Source: Larix kaempferi (Eukaryota; Streptophyta; Pinopsida; Pinales; Pinaceae). Taken from it: 64,000 nt of DNA. Below the pieces are notes generated by a model. It did not search any database, was not told the DNA's origin, and saw only the letters and a program-made list of their open reading frames with translations. Each line of letters starts with the position of its first letter. Position 1 is the first letter of the stretch. The position numbers and the translations under genes were made by a program. Shown here piece after piece: positions 12,032-22,589 of this stretch. The stretch covers positions 1,464,501 through 1,528,500 of the forward strand of contig BSBM01000877.1 in assembly GCA_027924585.1 (NCBI GenBank). Direction: 5' to 3'.

Positions 12032-13312
12032 CTATATCGTCTGTTGCTCTTCCCCTTTCATGAAGTACATATCGACAGTCTGGTCTTGCAATAGGTCATA
12101 GGCCCAGCAGTATTTCTTATCGTGACCAACCGACTGACAAAACTTGCAATATACGTTTACTGGCTTCGACACCATCTTTTGCAAGTACACACATTCTTTC
12201 GGTCGATGCCCTCTTGTCTGACAGATAGGACACCAAGGCATTCCTCCCTGATTGAGGGGGTTCGACATGCCTGATTGAAAGTATTCTCGAAACTTTGGGC
12301 AACTGTCCTTATGGTGTCCTTCTGCTTTACACCTTGTGCACCATACGTCTTCGTGAGTTTCCTTCCCCTTCTTCATATCTTGCAATTGTAGTGTCAGATT
12401 AGCCAACTGCGCCTGGATCCTATCTATTCCTATTCCTTCTTCGTCGATTGGTGAAGCCTCTAGCTTCATCGCAATCTCCAATGCTTCGGCCTGTTTCGCT
12501 ATCTTTTTTTGCATTAGTGGTTCGCGGATGTGTGGCACCAATCCTATGATAAACCACTCCTTGAGTTGCATATCATTTATTTTGAAACTCACTTTTTCTA
12601 TCAACGTTTTATACCCTTGATCAAATTCCCATACCGGCTCATTTGGGTATTGCTTGATTTCTTTGAGCTCGGTAACATACTGCGACTCAGACTTTGGCTT
12701 TCTAAATTCATTGACCATTCCTGCTTTGATCTGCGCCAATGACTTGGCCGGTGTTCCCGCTGGAACCTTTGTAAACTTCATAAACCAATCTAATGCCCGG
12801 CCCCTAAGGGTCATCGCTAGCTATCCCTTTTTTATATCTTCATCCTGGACCTGCTTCACAGTCCAGACTGCTTCGCATAGGAACCAATACTGCTTGGGAT
12901 CCTCAGTCTCGTTCCCCTGGAAAGTGGGCATCTTTGTGTCATATGCTATCCTAACGTTCCTACTGCTATTGTTTACTGATGCACTACTTCTACCACTGCA
13001 CATAGGGAAACTCTGCAAATAGCTTGTGTTTCTTCCTGTAAAATTCTGAGTAGTGCGTGGGGTTGAAGGTTTGTTATCACTTGCAATCCATCCCTCTTCT
13101 GCTTCTGGGGTATCCTGGTCACTGTCTCCTTCGCTGTAATAAGGTAGCTCTATACCTTGTGGTCCTGTTTCACAGTCTTCTGTTCCGGTCCTTTCACGAG
13201 ACTCTCTCTCAGTCCTCCCCCTCTTCTCAGGTCGCCAGAATATCGCCCCACTCCTCAAGGTACCACAGTCTTCTTTAGCCTCCCTTAGAAACTCATCATC
13301 GCTCATGTCCAT
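12032..13312 (-). pseudogene. Element B gag
   Basis: Two adjoining pieces: 12821-13312 (acidic N-terminus beginning MDMSDDEFLREAKEDCG) and 12032-12814, joined by a frame break near 12815. The capsid core has MTLRGRALDWFMKF and VWEFDQGYKTLIEKV. Three zinc knuckles follow: CTRCKAEGHHKDSC, CPICQTRGHRPKEC and CKFCQSVGHDKKYC, all Cys-x2-Cys-x4-His-x4-Cys. The knuckle spacing differs from Element A (x3), so B belongs to a different Ty3 group. Would package RNA if repaired by complementation; its own frame is broken. Confidence 0.8.
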
Positions 13313-13603
13313 CTACCCTGCATCTTTCTATCGGATCCACATTCATGCGATACCCTCAACCTCTGCACACTGATCTTTCTACTCGTCAGAAGTCATCCTC
13401 AATATTCCCTTTTCGCAGACGAGCATCTTAATCCACAATTTTAGCAACAATAAGAATCTTCCCCTCGATCCTTTGAAAAAGTTCCTTTCTGCGTTTCTAT
13501 ACAACTTGATGGTGTCTATTGTGAACTCAATAACGTATCCATCGATGATACTATCCACCCAGAAGTCAACAGCCCTTAATACCTTATTGTCGACTTGTTT
13601 CAG

Positions 13604-13861
13604 CTATTGAATCAGTTTTGGAGTCCAACGATCAGGCTCAGTCTTTTGGCAGTGATTTTTCTGAAATGTCAGTTGCGCTAGCCACTCGTGCAACATCACC
13701 GGGAATTCACAGAAGAATATCTCATGGATATCCGAATAAATATACTTTTGCAACCAACTGGTTACTGTCTGTACAGGGTTCCTCTTTTCACCTTCTGTGA
13801 ATTCCTCTGCCTTCTTGTCAAACCACTCTTGAATATCCGGTTTTGTCGGGTGCCACAACAT
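13604..13861 (-). pseudogene. Element B first ORF after the PBS, unrecognised
   Basis: An 85-codon open frame beginning MLWHPTKPDIQEWFDKKAEEF, about 45 bases inside the PBS. Rich in Glu, Lys and Trp, with no motif I recognise. Its place suggests the N-terminal part of the Gag polyprotein. It could also be a chance frame in the leader. Confidence 0.4.
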
Positions 13862-13885
13862 ATCCTCTTCTTTTCCTCTTCAAGG

Positions 13886-13902
13886 TCCCGGCAACGGAAC
13901 CA
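13886..13902 (-). other. Element B primer binding site
   Basis: On the - strand TGGTTCCGTTGCCGGGA, two bases inside the right (5') LTR. It resembles the tRNA-Asp-type PBS of Elements A and D except at three positions. I cannot say whether it is a changed tRNA-Asp site or matches another tRNA. Confidence 0.65.
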
Positions 13903-13904
13903 TT

Positions 13905-14635
13905 TGTTGATGCAACGTCTATCAACAGGGGTTCACTTCGCACTGTCTCCAACAAACACCGACCCAAACTCCCTTACACACCAGCCCGGAAAGGTTTAAC
14001 CCTTTCCAGCAACACTTGCAGAGCAAGTGAAGTCTCACCCGAGATGAATAAGGGGGTTGTAGGGACCAAGTTTCCGCAGTGGAGTTGAGGACATGCATCA
14101 AACATACATTACTATCGCAAAAACTAGAGATTATATCCTTCGCATTATGCTAACAATCCATCATTCTCATATTCACCATTCCCAGAATCAACATATAATA
14201 GGCATTTGCAACAACATGATCGCATAAACAACAATTACCAAACCCACAGATTATTAAACATTTCGCAAACATTCGTATTCATCATCTAACAGAAACAAAG
14301 AAAAAGATAGAACCATAATCGAACATCTTCATGCATTCATTAAAACCTGCGGAATGACCTTCGCATAGACAGTCAATACATCATATCACGGATACAAAAC
14401 AGATCAAAACTAGATCAATCGATCAATAGCCGAATAACTTGATGCCCTTAGGCTTACAATCATGCTCCTATCTATATGATACTAAGTGGTTACAAAACGG
14501 TCCACATGACCAATTCTAACCAACTCTAAATAATCTTGTGCTTCCTCTTTCTCTGCGGATGACCCTTCTTTCGCGGATTATCCCTTTTGCAACTGTCGGC
14601 TTCCGCACTTTATGCGGACTAATCTTGTGCCAACA
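13905..14635 (-). repeat. Element B 5' LTR (right copy)
   Basis: 731 bp, collinear with 7777-8506. It starts TGTTGATGCAACG and ends GTGCCAACA, and is followed directly by the AAAAA target-site duplication. Confidence 0.9.
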
Positions 14636-14640
14636 AAAAA

Positions 14641-16050
14641 CCTTGAATGTTAATCCCAATCTAGCACCTGACGAGTTGGAATGTTTGACTACACTATTGA
14701 AACAATACAAGGGAGCCTTTGCATAGGAATACATGGACATGATAGGTATTCCCTCTAAGTTGTGTACTCACCACATTTACATTAAAAATGGCTGTCGACC
14801 TATATGTCAACCCTAGCGCAGAATGAATCCAAATTTAAGAGACATCGCGAAAGAGGAAATTCAGAAACTTTTAAAGGCTGGATTTATTTATCCCATTTCA
14901 AAGAGTGAATGGGTTTCTCCTTTAGTAATTGTGCCTAATAAAAATGGTAAATGGCACATCTCAGTGGATTACAAGGAGCTGAATAAAGATACACAAAAAG
15001 ACCATTTCCCTTTTCCATTTATTGACTAGGTTCTGGATACTCTGTCTAGGAAGAAATTATTTTCTTTTCTAGATGGCTTTAGTGGGTATAATCAAATTCA
15101 GATTGCCCCTGAAGACCAAGACAAGACTACCTTCACATGTCCTTGGGGGACCTTTGCATATAGGGTGCTCCCTTTTGTATTATGCAACGCACCGGCTAAG
15201 TTTCAAAGAGTTGTGATTGGAATTTTTTCTAAGATGGTTAATGATTGTATGGAAATTTTTATGGATGATTTCACTCCTTATGGTAGTAGTTTTGATGAGG
15301 CTTTAGAAAACTTGGAAAAAGTATTAAAACGTTGTGATCAAACTCACCTGTCCCTCAGTACTTAAAAATGTCATATGATGATGAGTGAAGGTATAGTCCT
15401 CAGACATTCTATATATGCTACAAGAATTCAAGTGGACCCTGCCAAAATAAAGGTAATTCTAACATCCCTATTCCTGGAACGCAGAAGGAGGTACATAGTT
15501 TTCTTGGACATGTTGGTTATTATAGACATTTTATTGAAAAAATTTCTAAGCTAGCATGTCCTCTATTTACCTTACTAATGAAAGATGCACAATTCAATTG
15601 GACAGATGAATGCCAGACATCATTTTCAGAATTAGAGAAAAAACTATCTACAACACCTATTCTGCGTGGGCCTAATTGGGCCTTACCTTTCCACATTTCT
15701 TCTGATGCTTCATATACTGCTATTGGGGCTGTGCTAGGACAGCAGGAAGGTCATAACCGGTATGCTATTTACTATGTTAGTAATAATATGGGTCCTGTTG
15801 AACTCAATTACACACTAACTGAGAAATAATTCCTTCTTGTCATTTATGCCATCAATAAGTTCAGGCACTATATCACCGGGTACTCTACCTTTGTGCATAC
15901 CGATCACTCAACTATTAGATATTTAATGAATAAACCTATTACTAATGCTTGAGTGACTAGGTGGTTATTAATATTACAAGAATTTGATATCACTATTGTT
16001 GATAGACCAGGAAAAGAGAATGTTGTTGCTGAGTTTCTTTCTCGACTAAC
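14641..16050 (+). pseudogene. Element A reverse transcriptase and RNase H
   Basis: Frame resumes after Element B. RT blocks in order: EYMDMIGIPSKLCTHHIY leader, KAGFIYPISKSEWVSPLVIV, HISVDYKELNKDTQKD, LDGFSGYNQIQIAPEDQDKT and the catalytic FMDD box near 15260 (EIFMDDF). RNase H follows with HISSDASYTAIGAVLGQ near 15690, YTLTEK near 15810 and FVHTDHSTIRYLM near 15895, keeping the acidic residues of the family. Stops lie near 14727, 14818, 15027 and 15829 among others, and a frameshift near 15365-15480. Several stops look like CAG to TAG, CGA to TGA or TGG to TAG changes, as expected from methyl-cytosine decay. Makes cDNA in active relatives; dead here. Confidence 0.9.
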
Positions 16051-17816
16051 CAATAATGATGATAATTCACCAGTTGATGATTCTTTTCATGATGAACATA
16101 TATTTGAAGTTTCAGTTCACTCACCATGGTATGCAGACATTGCTAATTGTCTTGATGTAGGGAAGCTTCCATCACATCTATCAAAAATGGAAAGAAGAAG
16201 GATTGTACAACAAAGTGCTAGGTACTGTTGGATAGAAGGATATCTCTTTTACACAGGGAAAGACTTGGAAATTAGACGATGTGTGAGGGAAGATGAGGTC
16301 CATGGTGTCTTAAAGGCATGTCATGATGAACCTTGTGGGGGGGACTTTGTCGATAAAAGAATTGGACACAATGTGTTAAGAATGGGCTACTTCTGGCCAA
16401 CTCTGTTTCAAGATGCATAGAAGTATGTGCAAGCCTGTGATAGCTTCCAAAAGATGGGTCAGCCTAATAGATTGGATGATATGCCACTTCAACCACAATT
16501 AGTGGTTGAGCCTTTCTATAGATGGGCCCTGGACTTTGTAGGACCCATCAACCCTCCAAAACAAAAGGTTTACATTCTGGTTTGCATAGATTATATGACT
16601 AAATGGGTGGAGGCCACAACCCTAGTGAGAGCCACTAATCAAGCTATTATAGATTTTTTGTTTGAAGAAATATTTACACGCTTCGGGGTGCCTAAGGAAA
16701 TAGTAACAAATGGGGGATCACAATTTTTATCTCATAAAATTGAAGCTATTCTGTAGAAATATCATATCCAGCATCGAATAACTTTACCTTATCATACTGT
16801 TAGGAACCCATGTCTTTACTTTGTTAGTATATTGTTGTTGGACGCATATGCTTTGTAAGTCGTCCCGTAGTATTTGTTGATCCATAGTTTATATTAGCCC
16901 ATAGTATTGACCCATAGTATTGGACGCATATGCTTTGTAAGTCGTCCCATAGTATTATATGTCCCATGGTTTTGACTCATAGTATTGGCGCCTAGACTTA
17001 GCCCATGGTTTGTATTGACACATAATATTGACCCATGTTATTGGCGCCTAGACTTAGTATATAAGTGTGTGTTGAGGCCTATGAAGGCACCGTGAAGTTA
17101 ATTGTATTGAGCTTGCTCAAAGGAGGTTTCCCCCTCGAAGTGGCCTGTGATCAATATAAAAGTGATTCTGAGTTCTATTATTTCTGATATCTCGTGTATT
17201 TGCATTAATTAATTATTGCAGGTTCATCACACATACACGGGCCAATGGCCAAGTGGAAAGTACAAATAAAGTTATTGAAGCTATCCTTATAAAGACTATG
17301 AAGAGTCATCCTAGAGATTGGGCTGAAAGACTTCCTGAAGCATTATGGTCATATCGAACTACATGGAGTAACACCACAGGGTTCTCTCCTTATGAATTGG
17401 TATACGGGAAAAATGTTGTCTTCCTTGTTGAATTCGAGATTAAAACTTTGAGGACCGCTTTAGAAGCAAACTTGGATCTAACAGAAGCCCAAAAGGATCG
17501 GCTGAATCAATTGAACGAACTTGATGAGAAACGTGCAGCTATTGTACATCAAAATTTAGTAATTCAGCAGCAACGCTCTAAGTGGCATGATCGATTTATT
17601 AAGAAAAAGATGTTTCATGAAGGAGATTGGGACTTATTATACGATTCACGGTTCAAGAAGGACTTTAAAGGTAAACTACGCACCAGATGGTTGGGACCAT
17701 ACAAAGTGGATACAATGTTTGACAATGGAACTGTTCAATTGACCACAATCGACGAATATCAAATCCCATTATTTGACAATGGTCATCGTTGCGTCTCTAT
17801 CATAAGCCACTCCTGA
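16051..17816 (+). pseudogene. Element A integrase, split by a solo LTR
   Basis: The N-terminal zinc domain has lost ligands: CHDEPCGGDF has Asp where the family has His, and CDSFQ has Phe where the second Cys should be. The core shows ALDFVGPINP (first Asp), IVTNGGSQF, where the second catalytic Asp is Asn, and RANGQVEST (Glu). The C-terminal part includes LPEALWSYRTTWSNTTGFSPYELVYG and LRTRWLGPYKV, typical of Ty3 integrase tails. Solo LTR C and one CATAC interrupt it after LPYH; removal restores PYHTRANGQVES exactly. No chromodomain is visible. Inactive through lost residues, stops and the insertion. Confidence 0.9.
16798..17231. mobile_element. Solo LTR C, 434 bp, inside integrase
   Basis: Starts TGTTAGGAACC and ends GTTCATCACA, flanked by CATAC at 16793-16797 and 17232-17236. 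TG...CA ends, a 5-bp duplication, no internal coding and a TATA-like TATATAAG at 17058 point to a solo LTR. Internal direct repeats: TTGGACGCATATGCTTTG at about 16838 and 16920, and GGCGCCTAGACTTAG at about 16988 and 17043. Family not identified; the direction read from the TATA box is +. Confidence 0.9.
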
Positions 17817-18240
17817 AAGATGCATTTGCCTCTTGTGTTGATTATAACTCAAACTGTCAATTGGTACAGGAACAAGAGTCTCTTCTTGTTTCCTGAACTC
17901 TTTAATCTTTTGAGCATTTTCCACAAAGAAGTTGTACATAAATAAACTCATTTGATTTTATTTCTTTTTGCTTTGATTTCACTTGTTTGATAGGTTTGAT
18001 AGATTGTTTGATGGTTTTTCTTTTCGATTTTTAAGCTTTGATTGGTTTGTTTAAAGGAATTGTGTGTAGGAGTATATGCAAAGAACCCAAAAGAAAAGGA
18101 GTAGTCGTAATGGGCCAATCGATTGCAGAAATTATGGGTGGTCCTTTGCAGTTGTTGAATAACCCTTTACAAGGACCGGAGAAGGAAATTATGGATTTAT
18201 GTGCTGAATTTTGTCGTCAAATGGAACACCTCCAATCTTC
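17817..18240 (+). other. Element A spacer between integrase and third ORF
   Basis: T-rich and mostly non-coding. From 18110 a short frame reads MGQSIAEIMGGPLQLLNN and might be the original start of the third ORF, but stops and the tandem array separate it from 19271. Confidence 0.4.
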
Positions 18241-18520
18241 CCACTTTTTGTCAAAACTCCGCCAACCTTTCCGCTGAAACTCCGAAAAAATTTCAGCAAA
18301 AACTCCGCCAATATTTCCACTTTTTGTCAAAACTCCTTCAACCTTTTCGCTGAAACTCCGCTAAACTTTCGGCGAAAAATCCGTCAATCTTTCCACTTTT
18401 TTTACAAAAATATGCCAACCTTTTCGCTGAAACTCCACTAAAATTTCGGTGAAAACTCCGCCAACCTTTCCACTTCCTGCTGAAACTCCGCCAATTTTCA
18501 GATGAAACGCTATCAATCTC
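18241..18520 (+). repeat. 76-bp tandem array in Element A
   Basis: CCACTTTTT recurs at 18241, 18317, 18393 and (varied) 18470, a period of 76-77 bp. Each unit holds variants of AACTCCGCCAACC and TTTCGCTGAAACTCC. Three full units and a partial fourth. Lies between integrase and the third ORF. Confidence 0.75.
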
Positions 18521-19270
18521 TCCGCTATCCGCTGAACCACCGCGATCTTTCTGGTTTTGACCCTGCATCAATTATGAAATTCGTCAGCTTTCCTTGTAAC
18601 CAGTTAAAATATGTCTTGGAAATTTATCCGAGGAATATTTCAACGGAATTGGCAGTAATCTTACCTTGTTAGTTTTATAATCAGTATTATTCCTGCTACA
18701 GTTTGCCAAAAATGAAGTCGAAAATCTGCCAAAGTTTCCACTCACTAATACAATTAATTATGATCTGGACACATTCAATTCTCTTATTTGATAGAGGCAT
18801 ACCAACTGTATGAAGCCATGTGAAGAGGGATTCCTTCATCAATCGATTTAACAGCAAAAGTGGGCCACCTCGGAGTGCTGACGATCCGTCATGGTAAGCG
18901 CAAAGGTACGGATTCTAACCACAGGTATGACTAGGCATAAATTGACAAAGTAATCATGATTATACTATGTTTGCATATCCTTGTCAGCAATTTATAGCCA
19001 ATATTTCGAGTCATAGGGACACATTACCACCCTATCCCGTACTTATTGACCATCGCCATCTTGTCTAAACCATGCAATAACTTTTAACATGAGCCTATTC
19101 CATAATTACACCACCTTTCCAAAAATAGCCAATGGACTCCGCACTGTTCGTCGTTGTTTCTGCACGCTGCAACTCTGGCATCCGAGTTGGGATGTTTTTG
19201 CTTGCATCATTTGAGAATACTGGATAAAGACATTATGGGGGGTTTTGCAGTCTGACATGAACCTGAAACA
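18521..19270 (+). other. Element A non-coding stretch before the third ORF
   Basis: No ORF or RNA gene recognised. AT-rich, without clear repeats. Probably leader of the third ORF. Confidence 0.4.
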
Positions 19271-22200
19271 ATGGATGCTTTACGTCGGAATGGAGAGGTT
19301 TTCAGAATTTTTGAAGAAGCGGGATGGATGACGTATTTCGAGAAATTGAATGGGTTCAATGAAGGAATGGCATTACAGATTGCCCAGAATTTGAAAGAAG
19401 ACCATTCAGAAGTTGGGGGATTGAGGGTTGAAGTATTTGAACACATTTTAGCAGAGGTGACAGGATTTCCTAGGAATGGGAGGAGATGGTTTGGCTAAAA
19501 GGTCCCCAATCCAAATGCAAAAGAAGACTTTCTCGCAGTGGGAGAAATTGTTTGATCAAGGGGACGAGGAACAACATTAGAGTTTCTACCTCACCCATGG
19601 GACCAGGTTGCAGTATTCTTGAAGAAATATATCACTTGTGAAGGTAGGTATAGAAGTGTCTATCCCTATGATTTTGTTTTTCTCTCTCACCTGCGTCATG
19701 GCACATTAATTAATATGACCTATTATCTTCTAAGGACCCTGCAAAACATGGCACACTATGCAAGGGGGTCTCAATATTCTCAAACCTCCATCACTAACCA
19801 TGGCCTCATTAAGATGTTAATATTCAGATCCCTTGAGAAAAGACAACAATATTGGGGGAAATTCGTTGTTGGGGCAGTGGTAGACCATGTGGCCATAGAA
19901 GAAAGAGATAATGGAAGTAAAGAGGAAGACAAGCGTAGCCTGTTAGATAGAGTTGGGGGGAGATATACGGAATCTGAAGAAGTAGAGAATGATCAAGAAA
20001 GGGATTTGGAGGAAGCTGTGACTACAGAGGACTCTCAAAAAATAAACCCCCAGGAGCCTATCGGAAGCCAATTCCAACAGATAGAAGCCAATGTAGAAGA
20101 AATGAGGGAGGGGACTGAAATCCAAACAAGCATAATTTAGGAAATTGAATCTTCTGTTGAACAAGGAGGAGCTATAATTTAGGAGATTGAATCTTTTGTT
20201 GAACCAGGAGGAGCTAGTAATTTGAGGGAAGAATCATCACGAAAGGATGATTCACCTTTTTATGTCTCGTAGGATGTCGAAATACTCCAAGATGGTTTCA
20301 CTCCCCCTGTGTCATGAATAAATAAGAAGAGATCGTGTACCCAAAAATCAGTCGCCCAGTCCATTGAAAAGAATAAGGACCCGAGCTTCTGTTGCAGCAA
20401 AGGCAACACAAATGACCGAGGCAGGTATTGAGATTCCAATTCTAAAACCTCGATCACCCCCTGAAACACGAGAACCACGGGATAGCCCAACTTCAATTTC
20501 GAAGTCTACCGATCCACGAGAACCTGCTGCAAGAGAGGGTCAAATTCAAATGGAAGCTCTGCTCTTAGAGAATGACCTGTTGAAACAGGAGGTTCAAGCG
20601 CTCAGAGAGGAACTGCAAGGGCTGAAGGAAGTACTAAAGAATCAAGTAGTTCATAGATTGAGCACATTAGTTGAAGTTGATGATCAAATGGGAAGTCTAC
20701 CCTATGTTTCAGAAAATATGGAGCACGGGAGTTTATGTGCCCAGAATGTGGGGACATCTTTAAGAATAAGGATACAAGGTTACTCTCATGGAACTTTCAT
20801 CCTAGATACTTGGACAACCGAGACAAGAAAATAATAGGACAACACAAGCATAATCAATGGTGGATGGCGAGTAGAATCGGAACATGGAAGCAACCCCTTC
20901 AACCATGGATAATCAAGAATTACCGAGTAAGGAATATGAGGATATTATTGCATAGGAAATGCTGACCCTTGACCATGGAAAGCAAGAATCAAAGGAAATG
21001 TTGCCTCAACAATTCAAGGTTGTTGAAACACAAGAACCAACAATCCAAAAAGAAGCCACTGTAACACAAGAACCAGTGGCACAAGAAGAAATTGTTGAGG
21101 TCTCAGAACCAACGACCCAAAAAGAGGGTGTTGAAACACAAGAACCAGCGACCCAAAAAGAGGGTGTTGAAACATAAGAACCAGAGACCCAAAAAGAGGG
21201 TGCTGAAATACAAAAATCAACAATCCAAAAGGAAGCCATTGTGACACAAAAACTAGTGGCACAAGAAGAAATTGTTGAAGTCTCAGAACTAGTGGGTCAA
21301 GAAGAAGATATCGAAACACAAGTATTAGTTGTTGAAACTCGGGATTTAGCAACTCAAGACCAACCTCTACCTAGGGAAGATGATGGTAAAGAAAAGGTTC
21401 AAGAACCTATGAATATTATTGAGTTGGACACAGAAGATGAAAAGGATCAGAAGATGGCAAAGGAACTTTCTTTGTTGAAGCTTGAAATAAGTAAATGGAG
21501 ATATCGCGCTACCTTGTGCGAGGAAGGGATGGTTCCCCTCCGTGAACATAGGAAAGCCATTAAAGAACTCAAAGAGAGATGGGCTGAAGAACTAATCTTC
21601 CAAGGGTTTCGCTGGAAAATTTTGCAGGAAGAGTTGAAGGAACTAAGAAAGTTTAAGTCCATGAAGTAGGAGAAGGAGCAAATTTATAATTTAAATCAGG
21701 AACTATTAAGTTGTAGGGCCCAATCACCATCCTATTCAGTCTTCCTTTATGAACAATTTACTCTATTTAAGCTAAAAGCTCTGAAGGAAGGGAGGTCCCA
21801 TCAGTTTGTTACAACACCTTAGTGTTTGAATACCTTTACCCAGAGTGATTTCCCAGGGAAAAATTTACTATGTGAATTATATTTACATGAATTGGCATGC
21901 TTCATGGAACTTCAGTCTAATATTGTTCCTCATATAGGGGATATTCATCTGAGGGCATTTACTTCCTTTGTTACCAATCAGATGAACTGGTGGAATTCCT
22001 CTCTAACTATTCAAAGAAACGAGGATACTTCTACTCTCTGGATCTGAGGTGAACCTCAATCCCCTGTGGCCATTATTGCAAGACATAGAAAACACCTCTC
22101 CTCTCCTCAAAAGGCTAATCAAGTAACAACATTTCAGCAAGATATTATATCTACATGTGTCAGAATTATCTCACGGCGAGAGGCCTATGCATTGGAAGGC

Positions 22201-22540
22201 AGTAAGCACAGGTGGGAAGCTTCTTCTGAGTCCTTAAAAACAAGAGACCCTTACTGTTTTGAAAATTTTAAATATGCTTTATCTTGAGTTCCTGAGTATG
22301 TCAAGTGTATTAGACATGTGGGCCAAGCTGGTTAGGATTAATATTTAGATTCCCACTCATATGGTTGCCTGAGAAGGAATACATGAGTATATATAAATTG
22401 ACCAAGAAGGCTGAAAATAAGTGTTGGGCAGAGTTGGTTGCTTGCAAAGGGTATATAAACCATGGAGATAAGACCGAATCTTCCTTCAATATCACTAACT
22501 TCCACAGGAAATTTTTTGAGTCAGACTCAGATTCAGATTA
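19271..22540 (+). pseudogene. Element A third ORF (post-integrase), unknown function
   Basis: About 3.3 kb of decayed coding sequence on the sense strand. 19271-20140 is one frame: FRIFEEAGWMTYFEKLNGF, HILAEVTGFPRNGRRWF, VFLKKYITCEGRYRSVYPYD, NHGLIKMLIFRSLEKRQQYW, then an acidic tail. 20364-20834 reads a basic/Pro-rich part and a Leu-zipper-like helix (LENDLLKQEVQALREELQGL). Near 20735, in another frame, a Cys-Pro-x-Cys motif lies in FMCPECGDIFKNKD with WNFHPRYL after it. 20959-21669 holds 12-residue repeats and a coiled coil. The frame of 21826-22495 goes on to the PPT. I see no hydrophobic membrane segment, so it is not obviously env-like. A homologous remnant lies at 57540-58990. Role unknown; a structural or regulatory accessory protein is possible. 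Confidence 0.65.
21010..21330 (+). repeat. Coding tandem repeats VETQEPATQKEG in the third ORF
   Basis: 36-bp units encoding variants of VETQEPATQKEG, about six to eight copies mixed with VAQEEIVEVSEP. One unit carries a TAA stop at about 21175, where ACACAAGAA has become ACATAAGAA. Charged, low-complexity and probably disordered. Confidence 0.75.
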
Positions 22541-22577
22541 ACTAGACATTGTTGAATGAAGACATGTAATTGGACAG

Positions 22578-22589
22578 TTGGGGGGATAT
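22578..22589 (+). other. Element A polypurine tract
   Basis: TTGGGGGGATAT directly before the 3' LTR, the priming site for plus-strand DNA. A degenerate GACATGTAATTGGACAG precedes it, in the place of the stem-loop module seen in Elements D and G. Confidence 0.75.

Larger units (their letters stand above)
7777..14635 (-). mobile_element. Element B: non-autonomous gag-protease LTR retrotransposon
   Basis: 6859 bp between TGTTGA and CCAACA ends, flanked by AAAAA at 7772-7776 and 14636-14640. Removing it and one AAAAA restores Element A's frame across the site (EPGK joined to TLNVNP). LTRs are 7777-8506 and 13905-14635. Coding sequence reads on the - strand: a short first ORF, Gag with several zinc knuckles, a protease remnant, a second Gag-like block and the leader into RT. 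The RT core, RNase H and integrase are absent. LTRs differ by several percent to about 10% in the part I compared. Confidence 0.92.

Noticed and set aside
19271-22540. Env-like gene of an Athila-type element
   Set aside because: The position fits, but no signal peptide, membrane segment or similar hydrophobic stretch is visible in any frame, and much of the text is charged coiled coil.
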